Part shown: positions 25,559 to 34,179 of the stretch, piece after piece | Layout: the number at the start of each line of letters is the position of its first letter | How positions within the stretch are numbered: position 1 is the stretch's first letter | NCBI RefSeq assembly: GCF_000407485.1 | Contig: NZ_ASWD01000003.1 | Location: forward strand, 62,001 to 126,000 | Direction of reading: 5' to 3' | DNA length: 64,000 bases | Origin: Enterococcus pallens ATCC BAA-351 | GTDB taxonomy: Bacteria; Bacillota; Bacilli; Lactobacillales; Enterococcaceae | The notes under the pieces: generated by a model | Told to the model about the DNA's origin: nothing | The model's database searches: none | What the model saw: only the letters and a program-made list of their open reading frames with translations | Translations under genes and position numbers: made by a program

Positions 25559-25798
25559 TTACTCTTGACTAATCGTAGGAAAGAGGCTGTGACGTAAAAC
25601 ATCACAGCCTCTTTCATAACGAATAATCGGTGTGACTAAAGCAACTCTTTCGGAAATAAGCCGAATAATCACAAGATTATAAAAAGCTCTAGGTAGGTAC
25701 TGTTCGACATCAACTTCAAGATCCGCTGTGTCTCTCAGCAATTTTCGGATGATCCCGGTTATTTTTTGGAGCTGAACGCTGTTGTCCCAGCTGCTTTC
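25559..25798 (-). repeat. Intergenic repeat-like element with a strong hairpin
   Basis: The 276-base gap between the TIM-like and transketolase genes holds no credible gene. On the minus strand it begins CAGCTGGGACAACAGCG and ends in a perfect 13-bp hairpin AAAGAGGCTGTGA / TCACAGCCTCTTT (25580-25592, 25602-25614). The layout, a GCTGGGACAA start and a GAGGCTG hairpin, resembles dispersed intergenic elements I recall from enterococcal genomes, but I cannot confirm copy number here. A 60-codon frame across it lacks gene-like features. It may modulate expression of the distal tkt. Confidence 0.45.
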
Positions 25799-26626
25799 CT
25801 ACTTATCTAATTCAGCCTTCAAATTTTTAATCACATCTACAATTTGTTGTAACCGATTTGAATCACTGCCGAACCTGCCTAATAATACACCATCTAAGTC
25901 AGCCATTTTAATCATAGTGATACTATTCTCCGGACTAACAGATCCGCCATATACAACACGAACCTTTTCATTTGCCTCTTCTCCAAAAATTCTGGTCAGA
26001 GCTTTTCGAATAAATGATGTTGCCATTTTAATATGTGGTGCTCCAGCTGCTTTACTTTGGCCCACCGCCCATGCAGGAGTATAAGCAATAACAATCTTAT
26101 CTAAATCTTGTTTATCTACACTATACAAACCATTGAAAACACGTAAGAATAATTCTTGTTCGAGTTCTTGTTCATAATTTGGATTTTTCAAGTCGTCGAT
26201 AACGTTATCTGCATCCTTCTTTTCAAGTTCACCAACACATAGAATGGGACTTACATTATTATTAAGAGCTAATTTTACTTTTTTGTTGATAATGTCATCT
26301 GTTTCATTAAAGAGCTTTCTTCTTTCCCAATGTCCCAGTTCAACAAAAGTTCCTTCCATATCTATTAATGATTCAATTGAAAACTCACCACTTAACTCAC
26401 CATGCTCAATTGATCCAATATTTTGGGCACCCAAATGAACTGGCGTATCTTTAATCACCTCATGTACTGGATAAATTGTTCCCATTGAAGGTAAAATGAC
26501 AACGTCAATTCCAGCATCTGAGTTTCTGCGATCACTAATCTGTTTAGCAAATTCAATTGCATCTTTCATATGATTTTGTCTCATGGACCAATTCATTATG
26601 ATAATTGGTTTTTTTTGGTTATTCAT
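25799..26626 (-). CDS. Triosephosphate isomerase-like protein lacking catalytic residues
   Basis: The start at 26626 (MNNQKKPIIIMNWSM) is nine bases after GGAG. The 275-residue protein is a TIM-family barrel (AQNIG, ELGHWERR, SPILCVGE, YGGSVSPENS), but key positions differ. The catalytic lysine of NWKM is Ser14 (NWSM), and the general-base glutamate of AYEPVWAIG is Thr183 (AYTPAWAVG). His99 is kept, while the following Ser is Trp100. The C-terminal phosphate loop GG is GR. The normal isomerase chemistry should be lost. It lies in an operon with DeoC-like, TalC-like and transketolase genes. Its function is unknown. Confidence 0.85.
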   Translation of the reverse strand: MNNQKKPIIIMNWSMRQNHMKDAIEFAKQISDRRNSDAGIDVVILPSMGTIYPVHEVIKDTPVHLGAQNIGSIEHGELSGEFSIESLIDMEGTFVELGHWERRKLFNETDDIINKKVKLALNNNVSPILCVGELEKKDADNVIDDLKNPNYEQELEQELFLRVFNGLYSVDKQDLDKIVIAYTPAWAVGQSKAAGAPHIKMATSFIRKALTRIFGEEANEKVRVVYGGSVSPENSITMIKMADLDGVLLGRFGSDSNRLQQIVDVIKNLKAELDK

Positions 26627-26699
26627 TATAATCATCTCCGTAGTTTTTCTCATTACGATGACCTAAGAAAAGCAATTTAACAAACAGAATCTAGCATTT

Positions 26700-27347
26700 T
26701 TATTTCTTTGAAAATGCCGACCAGTCTTTCTCAAATTGTTCGATCCCTTTATCCGTTAATGGATGACTCCATAACTTAGGAAATAAGCTGCCAGGAATCG
26801 TCGCAATATCCGCACCTAGTACAGCTACTTTTTCAACGTGCTCAAGTCCTCGAACACTGGCAGAAATGATTTCTGCTTCGTACCCGTAGTTATCTAATAC
26901 TTTTCTTAGTTTCAAAATTAACGCCATACTGTCCGTTCCAATATCATCTAAACGTCCCAAAAATGGACTAATGTAGGTAGCCCCAGCTTTCGCGGCCATT
27001 AAGCCTTGAGCAACGGTAAATACCAATGTAACGTTTGTCTTGATTCCTTTTTTAGATAGATGATTCACTGCTTTTAGCCCTTGTTCAGTCATTGGAATTT
27101 TTACGACTACATTATTCGCCCAATTTGCTAAGGTTTCCGCTTCTGAGATCATTTCTTCGGCTTGAGAACCCGTAACTTCTGCACTCACTGGTCCGTCAAC
27201 TATTGAACAAATTTCTTTGATTACTTCTTCAAAATCTCTGCCTTCTTTAGCAATGATGGTTGGATTTGTCGTAACGCCATCAACCAATCCTAGTTCATTA
27301 ATCCGTTTGATTTCTTCTACATTGGCCGTATCTAAAAAGAATTTCAT
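26700..27347 (-). CDS. Transaldolase / fructose-6-phosphate aldolase (TalC type)
   Basis: The 215-residue protein is the short TalC/Fsa form: [27 protein letters not shown], the Schiff-base lysine in VVKIPMT (about 84-90), and the barrel end with [15 protein letters not shown]. It may transfer a dihydroxyacetone unit (transaldolase) or cleave fructose 6-phosphate directly. It is the second gene of the RpiR-controlled operon. Sequence does not separate the two activities safely. Confidence 0.9.
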   Translation of the reverse strand: MKFFLDTANVEEIKRINELGLVDGVTTNPTIIAKEGRDFEEVIKEICSIVDGPVSAEVTGSQAEEMISEAETLANWANNVVVKIPMTEQGLKAVNHLSKKGIKTNVTLVFTVAQGLMAAKAGATYISPFLGRLDDIGTDSMALILKLRKVLDNYGYEAEIISASVRGLEHVEKVAVLGADIATIPGSLFPKLWSHPLTDKGIEQFEKDWSAFSKK

Positions 27348-27369
27348 CTTATACTACCCGCTCCTCTTT

Positions 27370-28092
27370 TTAATATGCGTCAGTACTTACACTGTTATCT
27401 AAGCCTAAAACCGTTGGTGTTGATTTGTATCCTACACCCATGCGGTCAATTCCCATATCGATCAATTCTAAGAAGTGGTCACGAGTACGGATGCCTCCGC
27501 TGCCCTTAATTTTGATGCGTCCTTTGCATTGGTCCATCATGATCTTGATTACTTCATTTGTGGCGCCATTCGATTCGTATCCAGTAATAAAACCAGTACT
27601 TGTTTTTACGAAATCTGCTCCTGCAGTAATCGCACATTCACAGGCTTGACGAACCTGTTCTTCATTCAACGTATCTGTTTCAAAAATAACTTTCACGGCT
27701 GTTCCATACTTATGGCATACATCCACAACCGCTTTAATATCAGCAGTCACATCGTCATATTTTCCACTTCTGATCCAGCCAAAATTAGCCACAATATCCA
27801 ATTCATAAATGTCGCCGCGTTTACAATACTCTTCAGCTTGCATTGCTTTTGAAGCAGTTGTACTTGTCCCGAAAGGAAAATCACAAACTACACAAATCTT
27901 TGTCTTAGTATCTTTCGTCATCTCGGCTGCGATATCTAATGATGAAGGATTGATACATACTGTTGCACAATGGTAATCAATCCCTTCTTGAATATACTTA
28001 CGAATTTCTGCCTCTGTAAAATCTGGTTTCAATACTGATTGATCAATATACATTCCTAATTCTTCTACTGTCATTTCTGCTGCCTTTTTCAT
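27370..28092 (-). CDS. Deoxyribose-phosphate aldolase (DeoC)-like aldolase
   Basis: The start at 28092 (MKKAAEMTVEEL) follows AGGAGG by nine bases. The 240-residue class I aldolase keeps the DERA residues: YELDIVANFG (catalytic Asp), FVKTSTGF (Schiff-base Lys) and IKGSGGIRT (second Lys). The usual IDHTLL motif reads IDQSVL, so the His-Thr that shapes the entrance is altered. No deoxynucleoside genes are nearby; it leads an operon with TalC, TIM-like and transketolase genes. It may therefore act on a sugar other than deoxyribose 5-phosphate (inference). Confidence 0.85.
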   Translation of the reverse strand: MKKAAEMTVEELGMYIDQSVLKPDFTEAEIRKYIQEGIDYHCATVCINPSSLDIAAEMTKDTKTKICVVCDFPFGTSTTASKAMQAEEYCKRGDIYELDIVANFGWIRSGKYDDVTADIKAVVDVCHKYGTAVKVIFETDTLNEEQVRQACECAITAGADFVKTSTGFITGYESNGATNEVIKIMMDQCKGRIKIKGSGGIRTRDHFLELIDMGIDRMGVGYKSTPTVLGLDNSVSTDAY

Positions 28093-28124
28093 AGTAGTAA
28101 ACCTCCTAATATATTTTTCGTTTT

Positions 28125-28172
28125 GTATTTTTACTACATTTTGAGTATAAAACATTTCTAATACTTTGTAAA
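28125..28172 (-). promoter_or_regulatory. Promoter of the DeoC-TalC-TIM-Tkt operon with RpiR-type operator
   Basis: On the minus strand TTTACA (28167-28172) and TATACT (28144-28149) are 17 bases apart. Immediately downstream, over the expected start of transcription, is AATGTAGTAAAAATAC (28125-28140). Nearly the same 16-mer lies in the divergent RpiR promoter. Confidence 0.8.
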
Positions 28173-28328
28173 GAGGAAATTGTAGCAAAATTACTTTCTT
28201 CTCTTTTTTTGAGGACATCTACAAAGACAATAATTTCAGATAAAATATTTACTTCTACTAAATAGAATATTTTTAGCAGAAATCAGTCTGCTCTTTCTGC
28301 TGATTGTACCGGCACTTTTTTATAGGAT

Positions 28329-28370
28329 TTGACGTATCTAAAAAAATACATTACTATGTAGTAAAACTAC
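28329..28370 (+). promoter_or_regulatory. RpiR-gene promoter with overlapping operator
   Basis: TTGACG (28329-28334) and TACTAT (28352-28357) are 17 bases apart. The inverted repeat TTACTA-TG-TAGTAA (28351-28364) covers the -10 box and lies within the 16-mer TATGTAGTAAAACTAC (28355-28370), which matches the operon-side site at 14 of 16 positions. Autorepression is suggested. Confidence 0.75.
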
Positions 28371-28391
28371 TAAAAAGGCTTGGTTAAATCT

Positions 28392-29261
28392 ATGAATGAC
28401 AATCAATTATACTCAGAAACGATTAAATTAAACTATCATTCTCTCAGTAAGTCTGAAAAGAAAATAGCAGATTATGTTTTAGAAACAGGATATAAAGTAT
28501 CTGAAATGGCTTTAGCTGAACTGGCCAAAGCGACTGGGGTCAGTGATCCTTCGGTAGTCCGCTTTACTAAAGCTTTGGGGTACAAAGGCTTTAGTGATTT
28601 CAAATCTCGCGTTTTACGAGACTGGGGAAAAGAAAGTTCTCTCCCTCAATCTGACAAGTTTGTTGATCTGAATATTTCACCAGAGGATAAGCTGGAAAGT
28701 ATCCCTCAAAAAATTGTCAGCTCCTCTATGAAGGGCTTAGAAGATACCATGAAAATTTTTGACTATAAAGCGTACGAAAAAGCTGTTCATCGTATTTCTA
28801 AAGCCAAGCGAATTGAGGTTTTTGGGGTAGGAACCTCTGGCAGTATTGCTTTAGACTTTGTCAGCCGCTTGATTCGTATTGGGTTGAATGCTCGTTATTT
28901 CGCGGACAACCATTTAGAACAGTTAAGCCTTGTCTCTTTAGGAAAAGAAGATGTTGCAATCGCAATTTCTCATTCCGGCAGCACAATTGATGCGGTGAAC
29001 AGTTTAAAAATTGCCAAGGAAGCTGGTGCAACAACGATTGCCTTAACAAACTACAAAGCCTCGCATATCTCTAAGTATTCAGATATCGATTTATTAACTG
29101 GCGATCATGAAACGACCTTCTACAGTGAAACGATGGTTTCTAGAATGTCCCTGCTTTCTCTAGTAGATATGCTGTATATGGGTATTCTGTTAAGTGACTA
29201 TGAAAAATATACAACTATATTAGACAAAGTGAATACCTTGGTGGAAAAGAAAAACTACTAA
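28392..29261 (+). CDS. RpiR-family phosphosugar-sensing regulator
   Basis: The start at 28392 (MNDNQLYSETIKLNYHSLSK) is chosen by family alignment; the ribosome-binding site is weak. The 289-residue protein has the RpiR helix-turn-helix (about 1-80, ATGVSDPSVVRFTKALGYKG) and a SIS phosphosugar-binding domain (about 120-255, GVGTSGSIALDF and SHSGSTIDA). It is divergent from the DeoC-TalC-TIM-Tkt operon and probably represses it and itself until a phosphosugar binds. Confidence 0.88.
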   Translation: MNDNQLYSETIKLNYHSLSKSEKKIADYVLETGYKVSEMALAELAKATGVSDPSVVRFTKALGYKGFSDFKSRVLRDWGKESSLPQSDKFVDLNISPEDKLESIPQKIVSSSMKGLEDTMKIFDYKAYEKAVHRISKAKRIEVFGVGTSGSIALDFVSRLIRIGLNARYFADNHLEQLSLVSLGKEDVAIAISHSGSTIDAVNSLKIAKEAGATTIALTNYKASHISKYSDIDLLTGDHETTFYSETMVSRMSLLSLVDMLYMGILLSDYEKYTTILDKVNTLVEKKNY

Positions 29262-29314
29262 AAAAGATGGTGTATAGCCAAGCCTAATACTAGGACAGCT
29301 ATACATCATCTTTT
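29262..29314. terminator. Bidirectional terminator between rpiR and fhs
   Basis: AAAAGATG-G-TGTATAGC pairs with GCTATACA-T-CATCTTTT (convergent genes on both sides). Confidence 0.8.
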
Positions 29315-29343
29315 GTTGGTTCTAGTTTAATTTATTCTATCAC

Positions 29344-31017
29344 TTAGAACAATCCAATCGCATTACCCTCTGCATCAACATCCATATTCAAGGCTGCTGG
29401 TTTCTTAGGCAGACCTGGCATCGTCATTACGTCACCCGTCAAGGCAACGATGAAGCCGGCACCGATTTTAGGGACAAATTCACGAATGGTTACCGTGAAG
29501 TCGCTTGGAGCTCCTAGCTTAGCTGGATCATCTGACAGTGAATACTGTGTTTTCGCCATACAGACTGGCAGTCGGTCCCAGCCGTATTTTTTGAAGGTTG
29601 CCAGCTGCTGTTTCGCTTTCTTGCTGTAATTTACTTCTGAACCGCCATAGATTTCCTTGACGATGGTTTCTACTTTTTCTTCTATGTCGTCGTGTTCACG
29701 GCTGAAGATAGAGGTGAATTTTGCTTCGCTTTCTTCAATCGTTTGTACGACTGTATTGGCTAAGTCAACGCCACCCTCAGGACCTTTTTCCCAAACGCTG
29801 GCTAGTTCAACCTTGACATCCTCTGCTTCACATAATTCTTTTAGTAAAGTAATTTCTTTGTCGGTATCGCTGATAAATTCATTGATTGCTACGACTACCG
29901 GCAGACCGTATTTCTTCATGTTCGCAATGTGTTTGGCTAAATTGCTAAAGCCCGTTTTTAATGCTTCTAGGTTTTCGGCACTTAAATCAGATTTTGCTAC
30001 GCCGCCATGCATCTTCAAGGCACGAATAGTTGCCACAATTACAACTAAATCTGGTGTTTTACCTAAACTTGGTACTTTAATATCTAGGAATTTTTCTCCT
30101 CCTAGATCGGCACCAAAGCCAGCTTCAGTAACTGTATAATCTCCGCAATGCAACGCTGTGTTAGTGGCAAGAATACTGTTACAACCGTGAGCGATGTTAG
30201 CAAACGGTCCGCCATGTACGAAGGCCGGTGTTTGGTAGATCGTTTGAACTAGGTTAGGCTTAATTGCATCCTTCAAAATCAAAGCAAGGGCACCTTCCAC
30301 CTTCAAATCGCCAACAGTAATCGGTTCACGGTCGTAGGTATAAGCTACTACGATATTGCTCAAGCGTTTTTTCAAGTCTTGAATATCTGTCGATAAACAT
30401 AAAACGGCCATAATCTCGCTGGCAACCGTAATATCAAAGCCATCTTCACGAGGAACGCCGTTAATTGGTCCGCCAAGTCCTACAGTAATGTGACGCAGCT
30501 CGCGGTCATTTAAATCGACTACCCGTTTCCAAATCACTCGGCGAGGATCGATTCCTAGTTCATTTCCTTGATGAAGATGATTGTCTAATAGGGCAGATAA
30601 GGCGTTGTTGGCAGTTGTAATGGCGTGCATATCGCCGGTAAAGTGAAGGTTGATATCTTCCATCGGCAACACTTGTGCATAGCCGCCACCAGTCGCTCCA
30701 CCCTTGATACCCATTACAGGTCCTAAAGAAGGCTCACGAAGCGCAATCACGGTATTTTTGCCGATCTTGTTTAAAGCATCGCCTAAGCCAATCGTTACGG
30801 TAGATTTTCCTTCTCCTGCGGGAGTTGGGTTGATTGAGGTAACTAAAATCAGTTTGCCCTCTGGTTGCTGATGAATACGATCCAAAGCTGAGAAATCAAT
30901 TTTGGCTTTGTATTTGCCATATAGTTCAAGATCCTCCGCTGTAAGGTTTAATTTTTCCGCAATTTGCGTTATCGGAGCTAATTCCGTTGCTTGAGAAATT
31001 TCGATATCTGTTTTCAT
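29344..31017 (-). CDS. fhs: Formate--tetrahydrofolate ligase
   Basis: The 557-residue enzyme has the family length and motifs: [23 protein letters not shown] (ATP P-loop), [23 protein letters not shown] and a C-terminal [15 protein letters not shown]. It makes 10-formyl-tetrahydrofolate from formate, ATP and THF for purine and fMet-tRNA synthesis. It is monocistronic between terminators; TATAAT at 31075-31080 on the minus strand is its likely -10 box. Confidence 0.96.
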   Translation of the reverse strand: MKTDIEISQATELAPITQIAEKLNLTAEDLELYGKYKAKIDFSALDRIHQQPEGKLILVTSINPTPAGEGKSTVTIGLGDALNKIGKNTVIALREPSLGPVMGIKGGATGGGYAQVLPMEDINLHFTGDMHAITTANNALSALLDNHLHQGNELGIDPRRVIWKRVVDLNDRELRHITVGLGGPINGVPREDGFDITVASEIMAVLCLSTDIQDLKKRLSNIVVAYTYDREPITVGDLKVEGALALILKDAIKPNLVQTIYQTPAFVHGGPFANIAHGCNSILATNTALHCGDYTVTEAGFGADLGGEKFLDIKVPSLGKTPDLVVIVATIRALKMHGGVAKSDLSAENLEALKTGFSNLAKHIANMKKYGLPVVVAINEFISDTDKEITLLKELCEAEDVKVELASVWEKGPEGGVDLANTVVQTIEESEAKFTSIFSREHDDIEEKVETIVKEIYGGSEVNYSKKAKQQLATFKKYGWDRLPVCMAKTQYSLSDDPAKLGAPSDFTVTIREFVPKIGAGFIVALTGDVMTMPGLPKKPAALNMDVDAEGNAIGLF

Positions 31018-31273
31018 ATGTCTTCCTTTCCCGAACGATAATCATTCTGGTCTCTTTTTTATTCGTTCATCCACATTATAACGAATTTATTTGAGAAAAA
31101 CACTAAATACCATTAGTAAATTTCTTCTGAAGGCAAAAGCGTTCGGATTCTCCTAGATTCCCCTTTGTTTACTCGTAACGACTTCACTTTTATTAGGAAA
31201 AATTGCTTGTACATTCGCTTTTTTTCACCCTTTCGATTATAATAGAATCACTACTGATAAGGAGTGTGGCTGT

Positions 31274-31492
31274 ATGCAAACGGGGATTGTTAAATGGTTC
31301 GATGAAGCAAAAGGTTATGGCTTTATCACTTATGATGAAGATCAGGAAGTTTTTGTCCATTTTACAGCTATCGAAGAGGATGGCTTCAAGTCATTGAGGT
31401 CAGGAGAAGTAGTACAATTTGTGATTGTTGAAGGCGCTCGCGGTGAACAAGCAGCGCATGTGAAAAAGAATATCGAAAATCCAGGAAATTAG
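31274..31492 (+). CDS. Cold-shock-domain protein
   Basis: The 72-residue protein is an OB-fold nucleic-acid chaperone: TGIVKWFDEAKGYGFIT (RNP1-like KGYGFI) and VFVHFTAIEEDGFKSL (RNP2-like VFVHF), then GARGEQAAHV. The C-terminus is slightly more divergent than CspA. AAGGAG precedes the ATG, and TATAAT is at 31238-31243. It is a single-gene unit. Confidence 0.92.
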   Translation: MQTGIVKWFDEAKGYGFITYDEDQEVFVHFTAIEEDGFKSLRSGEVVQFVIVEGARGEQAAHVKKNIENPGN

Positions 31493-31504
31493 AGTTAAAA
31501 AAAT

Positions 31505-31540
31505 AAACGTAAAGATTAGTCATGGCTGATCTTTACGTTT
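31505..31540. terminator. Bidirectional terminator between csp and ebsA
   Basis: A 12-bp stem AAACGTAAAGAT / ATCTTTACGTTT lies between convergent genes and overlaps the ebsA stop. Confidence 0.8.
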
Positions 31541-31944
31541 TCTTCTTTTACATTGATTTCAGGGAAATGGGCAGCCAGGTTTTCAAAGAAACGCTGTCGC
31601 TGTTTTTTTGACATGGACAAGCGATACTCACCCAGGCCTTTTTGTTGAATAATAATGCCATCTTTTCGGTTACAAATCTCTTCAATATGGGACGTTGGCA
31701 AAAACTTTTTGCGCCAAAACAGTGAATAGTGAATAGTAAGTCCTTTTTCATTGATGGTTAAGTAACGATGCAACCCAATGATTGCAAAAATGAAAAACAC
31801 CCCAATGATCAGGTTGCCCTTCAGAAAAGGCCGCGTGTTTTCTAACGTCACAATTAACCCATAAAACAGGATAATGAAGGTAATTGACCAATAAATGATG
31901 GCAAGTGACAGCTCTGGCTGCCAGAAATAGCGCTTGCTCTTCAT
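31516..31944 (-). CDS. ebsA: EbsA-family membrane protein
   Basis: The 142-residue protein has two N-terminal membrane helices (about 12-35 and 43-60) and a cytoplasmic PH-like tail (LTINEKGLTIHYSLFWRKKFLPTSHIEEICNRKDGIII). The start FWQPELSLAIIYWS matches my recollection of enterococcal EbsA, linked genetically to aggregation-substance-related surface phenotypes. It is divergent from the RNase H-like gene, an arrangement common in this group. The exact biochemical role is not established. Confidence 0.65.
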   Translation of the reverse strand: MKSKRYFWQPELSLAIIYWSITFIILFYGLIVTLENTRPFLKGNLIIGVFFIFAIIGLHRYLTINEKGLTIHYSLFWRKKFLPTSHIEEICNRKDGIIIQQKGLGEYRLSMSKKQRQRFFENLAAHFPEINVKEENVKISHD

Positions 31945-31977
31945 GCATTACTCCTAACTAATAAAAGGATGATTGAT

Positions 31978-32379
31978 ATGATAAAAGTATATACAGACGC
32001 CGCTACGAATGCCCAACAGAAAAAAAGCGGAGGCGGCATTTTGATCGTAGATGATACTCAGCAAAAGCAACTGGCTATTCCCCTTAAAGAAGAAGATAAC
32101 CACACGGCTGAGCTTGCTGCAATTCTTTACGCCTTGCGGTATTTACTTGACCAGCAGCTAGCTGATCAAAATGTTCTTTTGTATTCAGATAGCAAGACTG
32201 CTATAAAAATATTAGACCAGGGCCAGACAAAAAACAACCGTTTTTTGCCATATTTAATGGAGTTTAACGAATTAGCCCCTCAATTTACTTTGCTGGTCCT
32301 GCAGTGGATCCCGGAAAGTAAAAATAAAGGGGCTGACCATCTCGCTCGCCAAGGTCTGCAAAAAAGCTTAAAGCTATAG
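31978..32379 (+). CDS. RNase HI-family protein
   Basis: The start at 31978 (MIKVYTDAATN) lies at a proper distance after AAAGGATG. The 133-residue protein keeps the acidic active site of RNase H: Asp8 in VYTDAA, Glu in HTAELAA, Asp in LYSDSKTA, and a final Asp in GADHLAR. It lacks the basic handle of E. coli RNase HI, so it belongs to the short RnhA-like group. It should cut the RNA strand of RNA-DNA hybrids. Its end overlaps the end of cls by six bases on the opposite strand. Confidence 0.85.
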   Translation: MIKVYTDAATNAQQKKSGGGILIVDDTQQKQLAIPLKEEDNHTAELAAILYALRYLLDQQLADQNVLLYSDSKTAIKILDQGQTKNNRFLPYLMEFNELAPQFTLLVLQWIPESKNKGADHLARQGLQKSLKL

Positions 32380-33834
32380 AATAGGTGACAATAGACGAGA
32401 GAATTTTTGCTTAAAGTTCAACCAGAAGGACTGGTCGGCAATCATTTTATCTGTCAGCAGAATGGAATCTTCCATGTCTTTTTCAAAAATGTCCCGGAAT
32501 TTTTGGGCAATCGCTGGATCATAAATGAAGGCACTGACCTCGAAGTTCAATTCATAGCTGCGGATATCCTGATTGGTGGATCCAAAGCTCGCTAATTCAT
32601 GGTCAACTACGACTGTCTTAGCGTGTATAAAGCCGTTATTGTAGTGATAAATTTTGATGCCGCGCTCATGTAGGAAATTAGCATAATACTGGGTAGCACG
32701 GAAGATAAAGGGATGGTCCGGCATATTTGGTACCATAATCCGGACATCAATTCCTGAACGTGCTGCAATCAACAGTGCCGACAGCATTGTTTCATCTGGT
32801 ACTAAATACGGTGATTGAATCCAGACACTTTCCTCAGCGGCTAAAATCATTCGTACAAAACCGTCTCGAATAATCAATTCCTCTGATTCAGGGCCATCGG
32901 CAACAATCTGCATTGGTACCCCCTTCTTAATTTCTTTTTCCGGCAGCACGAAATATTCCGGCAAATAGGCCATCCGATCTTCTTTCTTAGAAACCGATGC
33001 ATTCCAGTCTCTTAAGAAAATTTCCTGCATAGTAAAGCTGGCTGTTCCTAAGACTCGACCATGAGTATCTCGCCAGTTTCCAAAGCGTTCTGACTCTCCT
33101 AAGTATTGGTCTCCCACGTTAAAGCCGCCAGTCCAGCCGATTTGACCATCGATGATGACCAGTTTGCGGTGCAAGTGATAATTCAAACGGGTTTTGGCTA
33201 TAATATTCTTGGATGTAATAAAGGGGGTTACTTTCCCGCCTTTTTCTCTTAACGTAGCAAAAAATTTCTTATTGGCTTTTGGTGAGCCCCATGGATCATA
33301 AATCAGGCGAACCTCTACACCTTGTTCGGCTTTGTCCTCAAGGATTCGCAAAAAACGATTTCCGATTCGATCGTTAAAGAAGGCGTAATATTCTACGTGA
33401 ATATTGTTTTTAGCATTGCGTAAATCTTCAAACAACCGTTCAAACTTCTCATTGCCATCTAAGAAGAACTCAATTTCATTTCTAATCGCAATCGGTGATT
33501 CATCCCGCCGATCAAAATAGTGGGACAGTGCCTCGGCTGTAGGATACAGATTACTGGGCTCATTGTGACGAACATCTTGATTGTCTATCGCAATAATATC
33601 CGCAATCTCTTTAATCCGGCGATGGTCTTCCTGTTCGAAGCGGTACACCGTTTCTCCATCGATTCCCCGACCACTAAAAGCATACAGGATAAATCCTAAG
33701 ACCGGTAAAAAAATTAGCGTCAGCAGCCATGCTAAGATGGTTGTGATGCTTCGCTGTTTACGAAATACTGTTATAATTGCAATGATCGTATTGACAACGA
33801 TGATTCCTAAAATTATTTCTTCAATCAATCTCAT
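32374..33834 (-). CDS. cls: Cardiolipin synthase
   Basis: The 486-residue protein has two N-terminal membrane helices (about 5-25 and 35-55) and two phospholipase D motifs, HRKLVIID (about 222) and HAKTVVVD (about 400). It condenses two phosphatidylglycerol molecules to cardiolipin at the membrane. Length and motif spacing are normal for the Gram-positive ClsA type. It is monocistronic. Confidence 0.94.
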   Translation of the reverse strand: MRLIEEIILGIIVVNTIIAIITVFRKQRSITTILAWLLTLIFLPVLGFILYAFSGRGIDGETVYRFEQEDHRRIKEIADIIAIDNQDVRHNEPSNLYPTAEALSHYFDRRDESPIAIRNEIEFFLDGNEKFERLFEDLRNAKNNIHVEYYAFFNDRIGNRFLRILEDKAEQGVEVRLIYDPWGSPKANKKFFATLREKGGKVTPFITSKNIIAKTRLNYHLHRKLVIIDGQIGWTGGFNVGDQYLGESERFGNWRDTHGRVLGTASFTMQEIFLRDWNASVSKKEDRMAYLPEYFVLPEKEIKKGVPMQIVADGPESEELIIRDGFVRMILAAEESVWIQSPYLVPDETMLSALLIAARSGIDVRIMVPNMPDHPFIFRATQYYANFLHERGIKIYHYNNGFIHAKTVVVDHELASFGSTNQDIRSYELNFEVSAFIYDPAIAQKFRDIFEKDMEDSILLTDKMIADQSFWLNFKQKFSRLLSPIL

Positions 33835-34162
33835 AAATAAATCCCCATTCTTCCTTCGTAATTCTGCTAAATTTCACAGAATTTTGCTCTTCTCTTTAGG
33901 ATTATACCTATAAAAGAAAAAGATAACAAGAAAAGCGCTGTAGGATTCCTGTTATCTCAAGGGTTGTGGGGGATTTTGAATTTATGTTTTCTATCTACCG
34001 TTTAGCTAGCTTGATATTATTGTTTGGAACTACACAAGAATTTGAGCGCCTTTCTGTTTTACACTAAGTTCAAAATAATTATTGATTTCTTTTTTATCTA
34101 TCTAATATAAAACATGTAATAAAATGGAAATACATTACAAACAAAAAGAAACTATTTATGCT
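33835..34162. other. 328-base intergenic region with the cls promoter
   Basis: On the minus strand TTGTTA (33924-33929) and TATAAT (33901-33906) are 17 bases apart and form the likely cls promoter. The inverted repeat AGATAACA / TGTTATCT (33921-33928, 33950-33957) overlaps its -35 box and may be an operator or the end of another transcript. The rest (33960-34140) shows no gene. Confidence 0.6.
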
Positions 34163-34179
34163 TCAGAATAGTTTCTTTA
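34146..34179 (-). terminator. Terminator of the epsilon/zeta pair
   Basis: AAAGAAACTATT pairs with AATAGTTTCTTT around TATGCTTCAG; the stem overlaps the zeta stop codon. Confidence 0.7.

Noticed and set aside
25559-25741. 60-codon frame upstream of tkt
   Set aside because: It runs through a hairpin in a repeat-like element and has no family resemblance or good ribosome-binding site.
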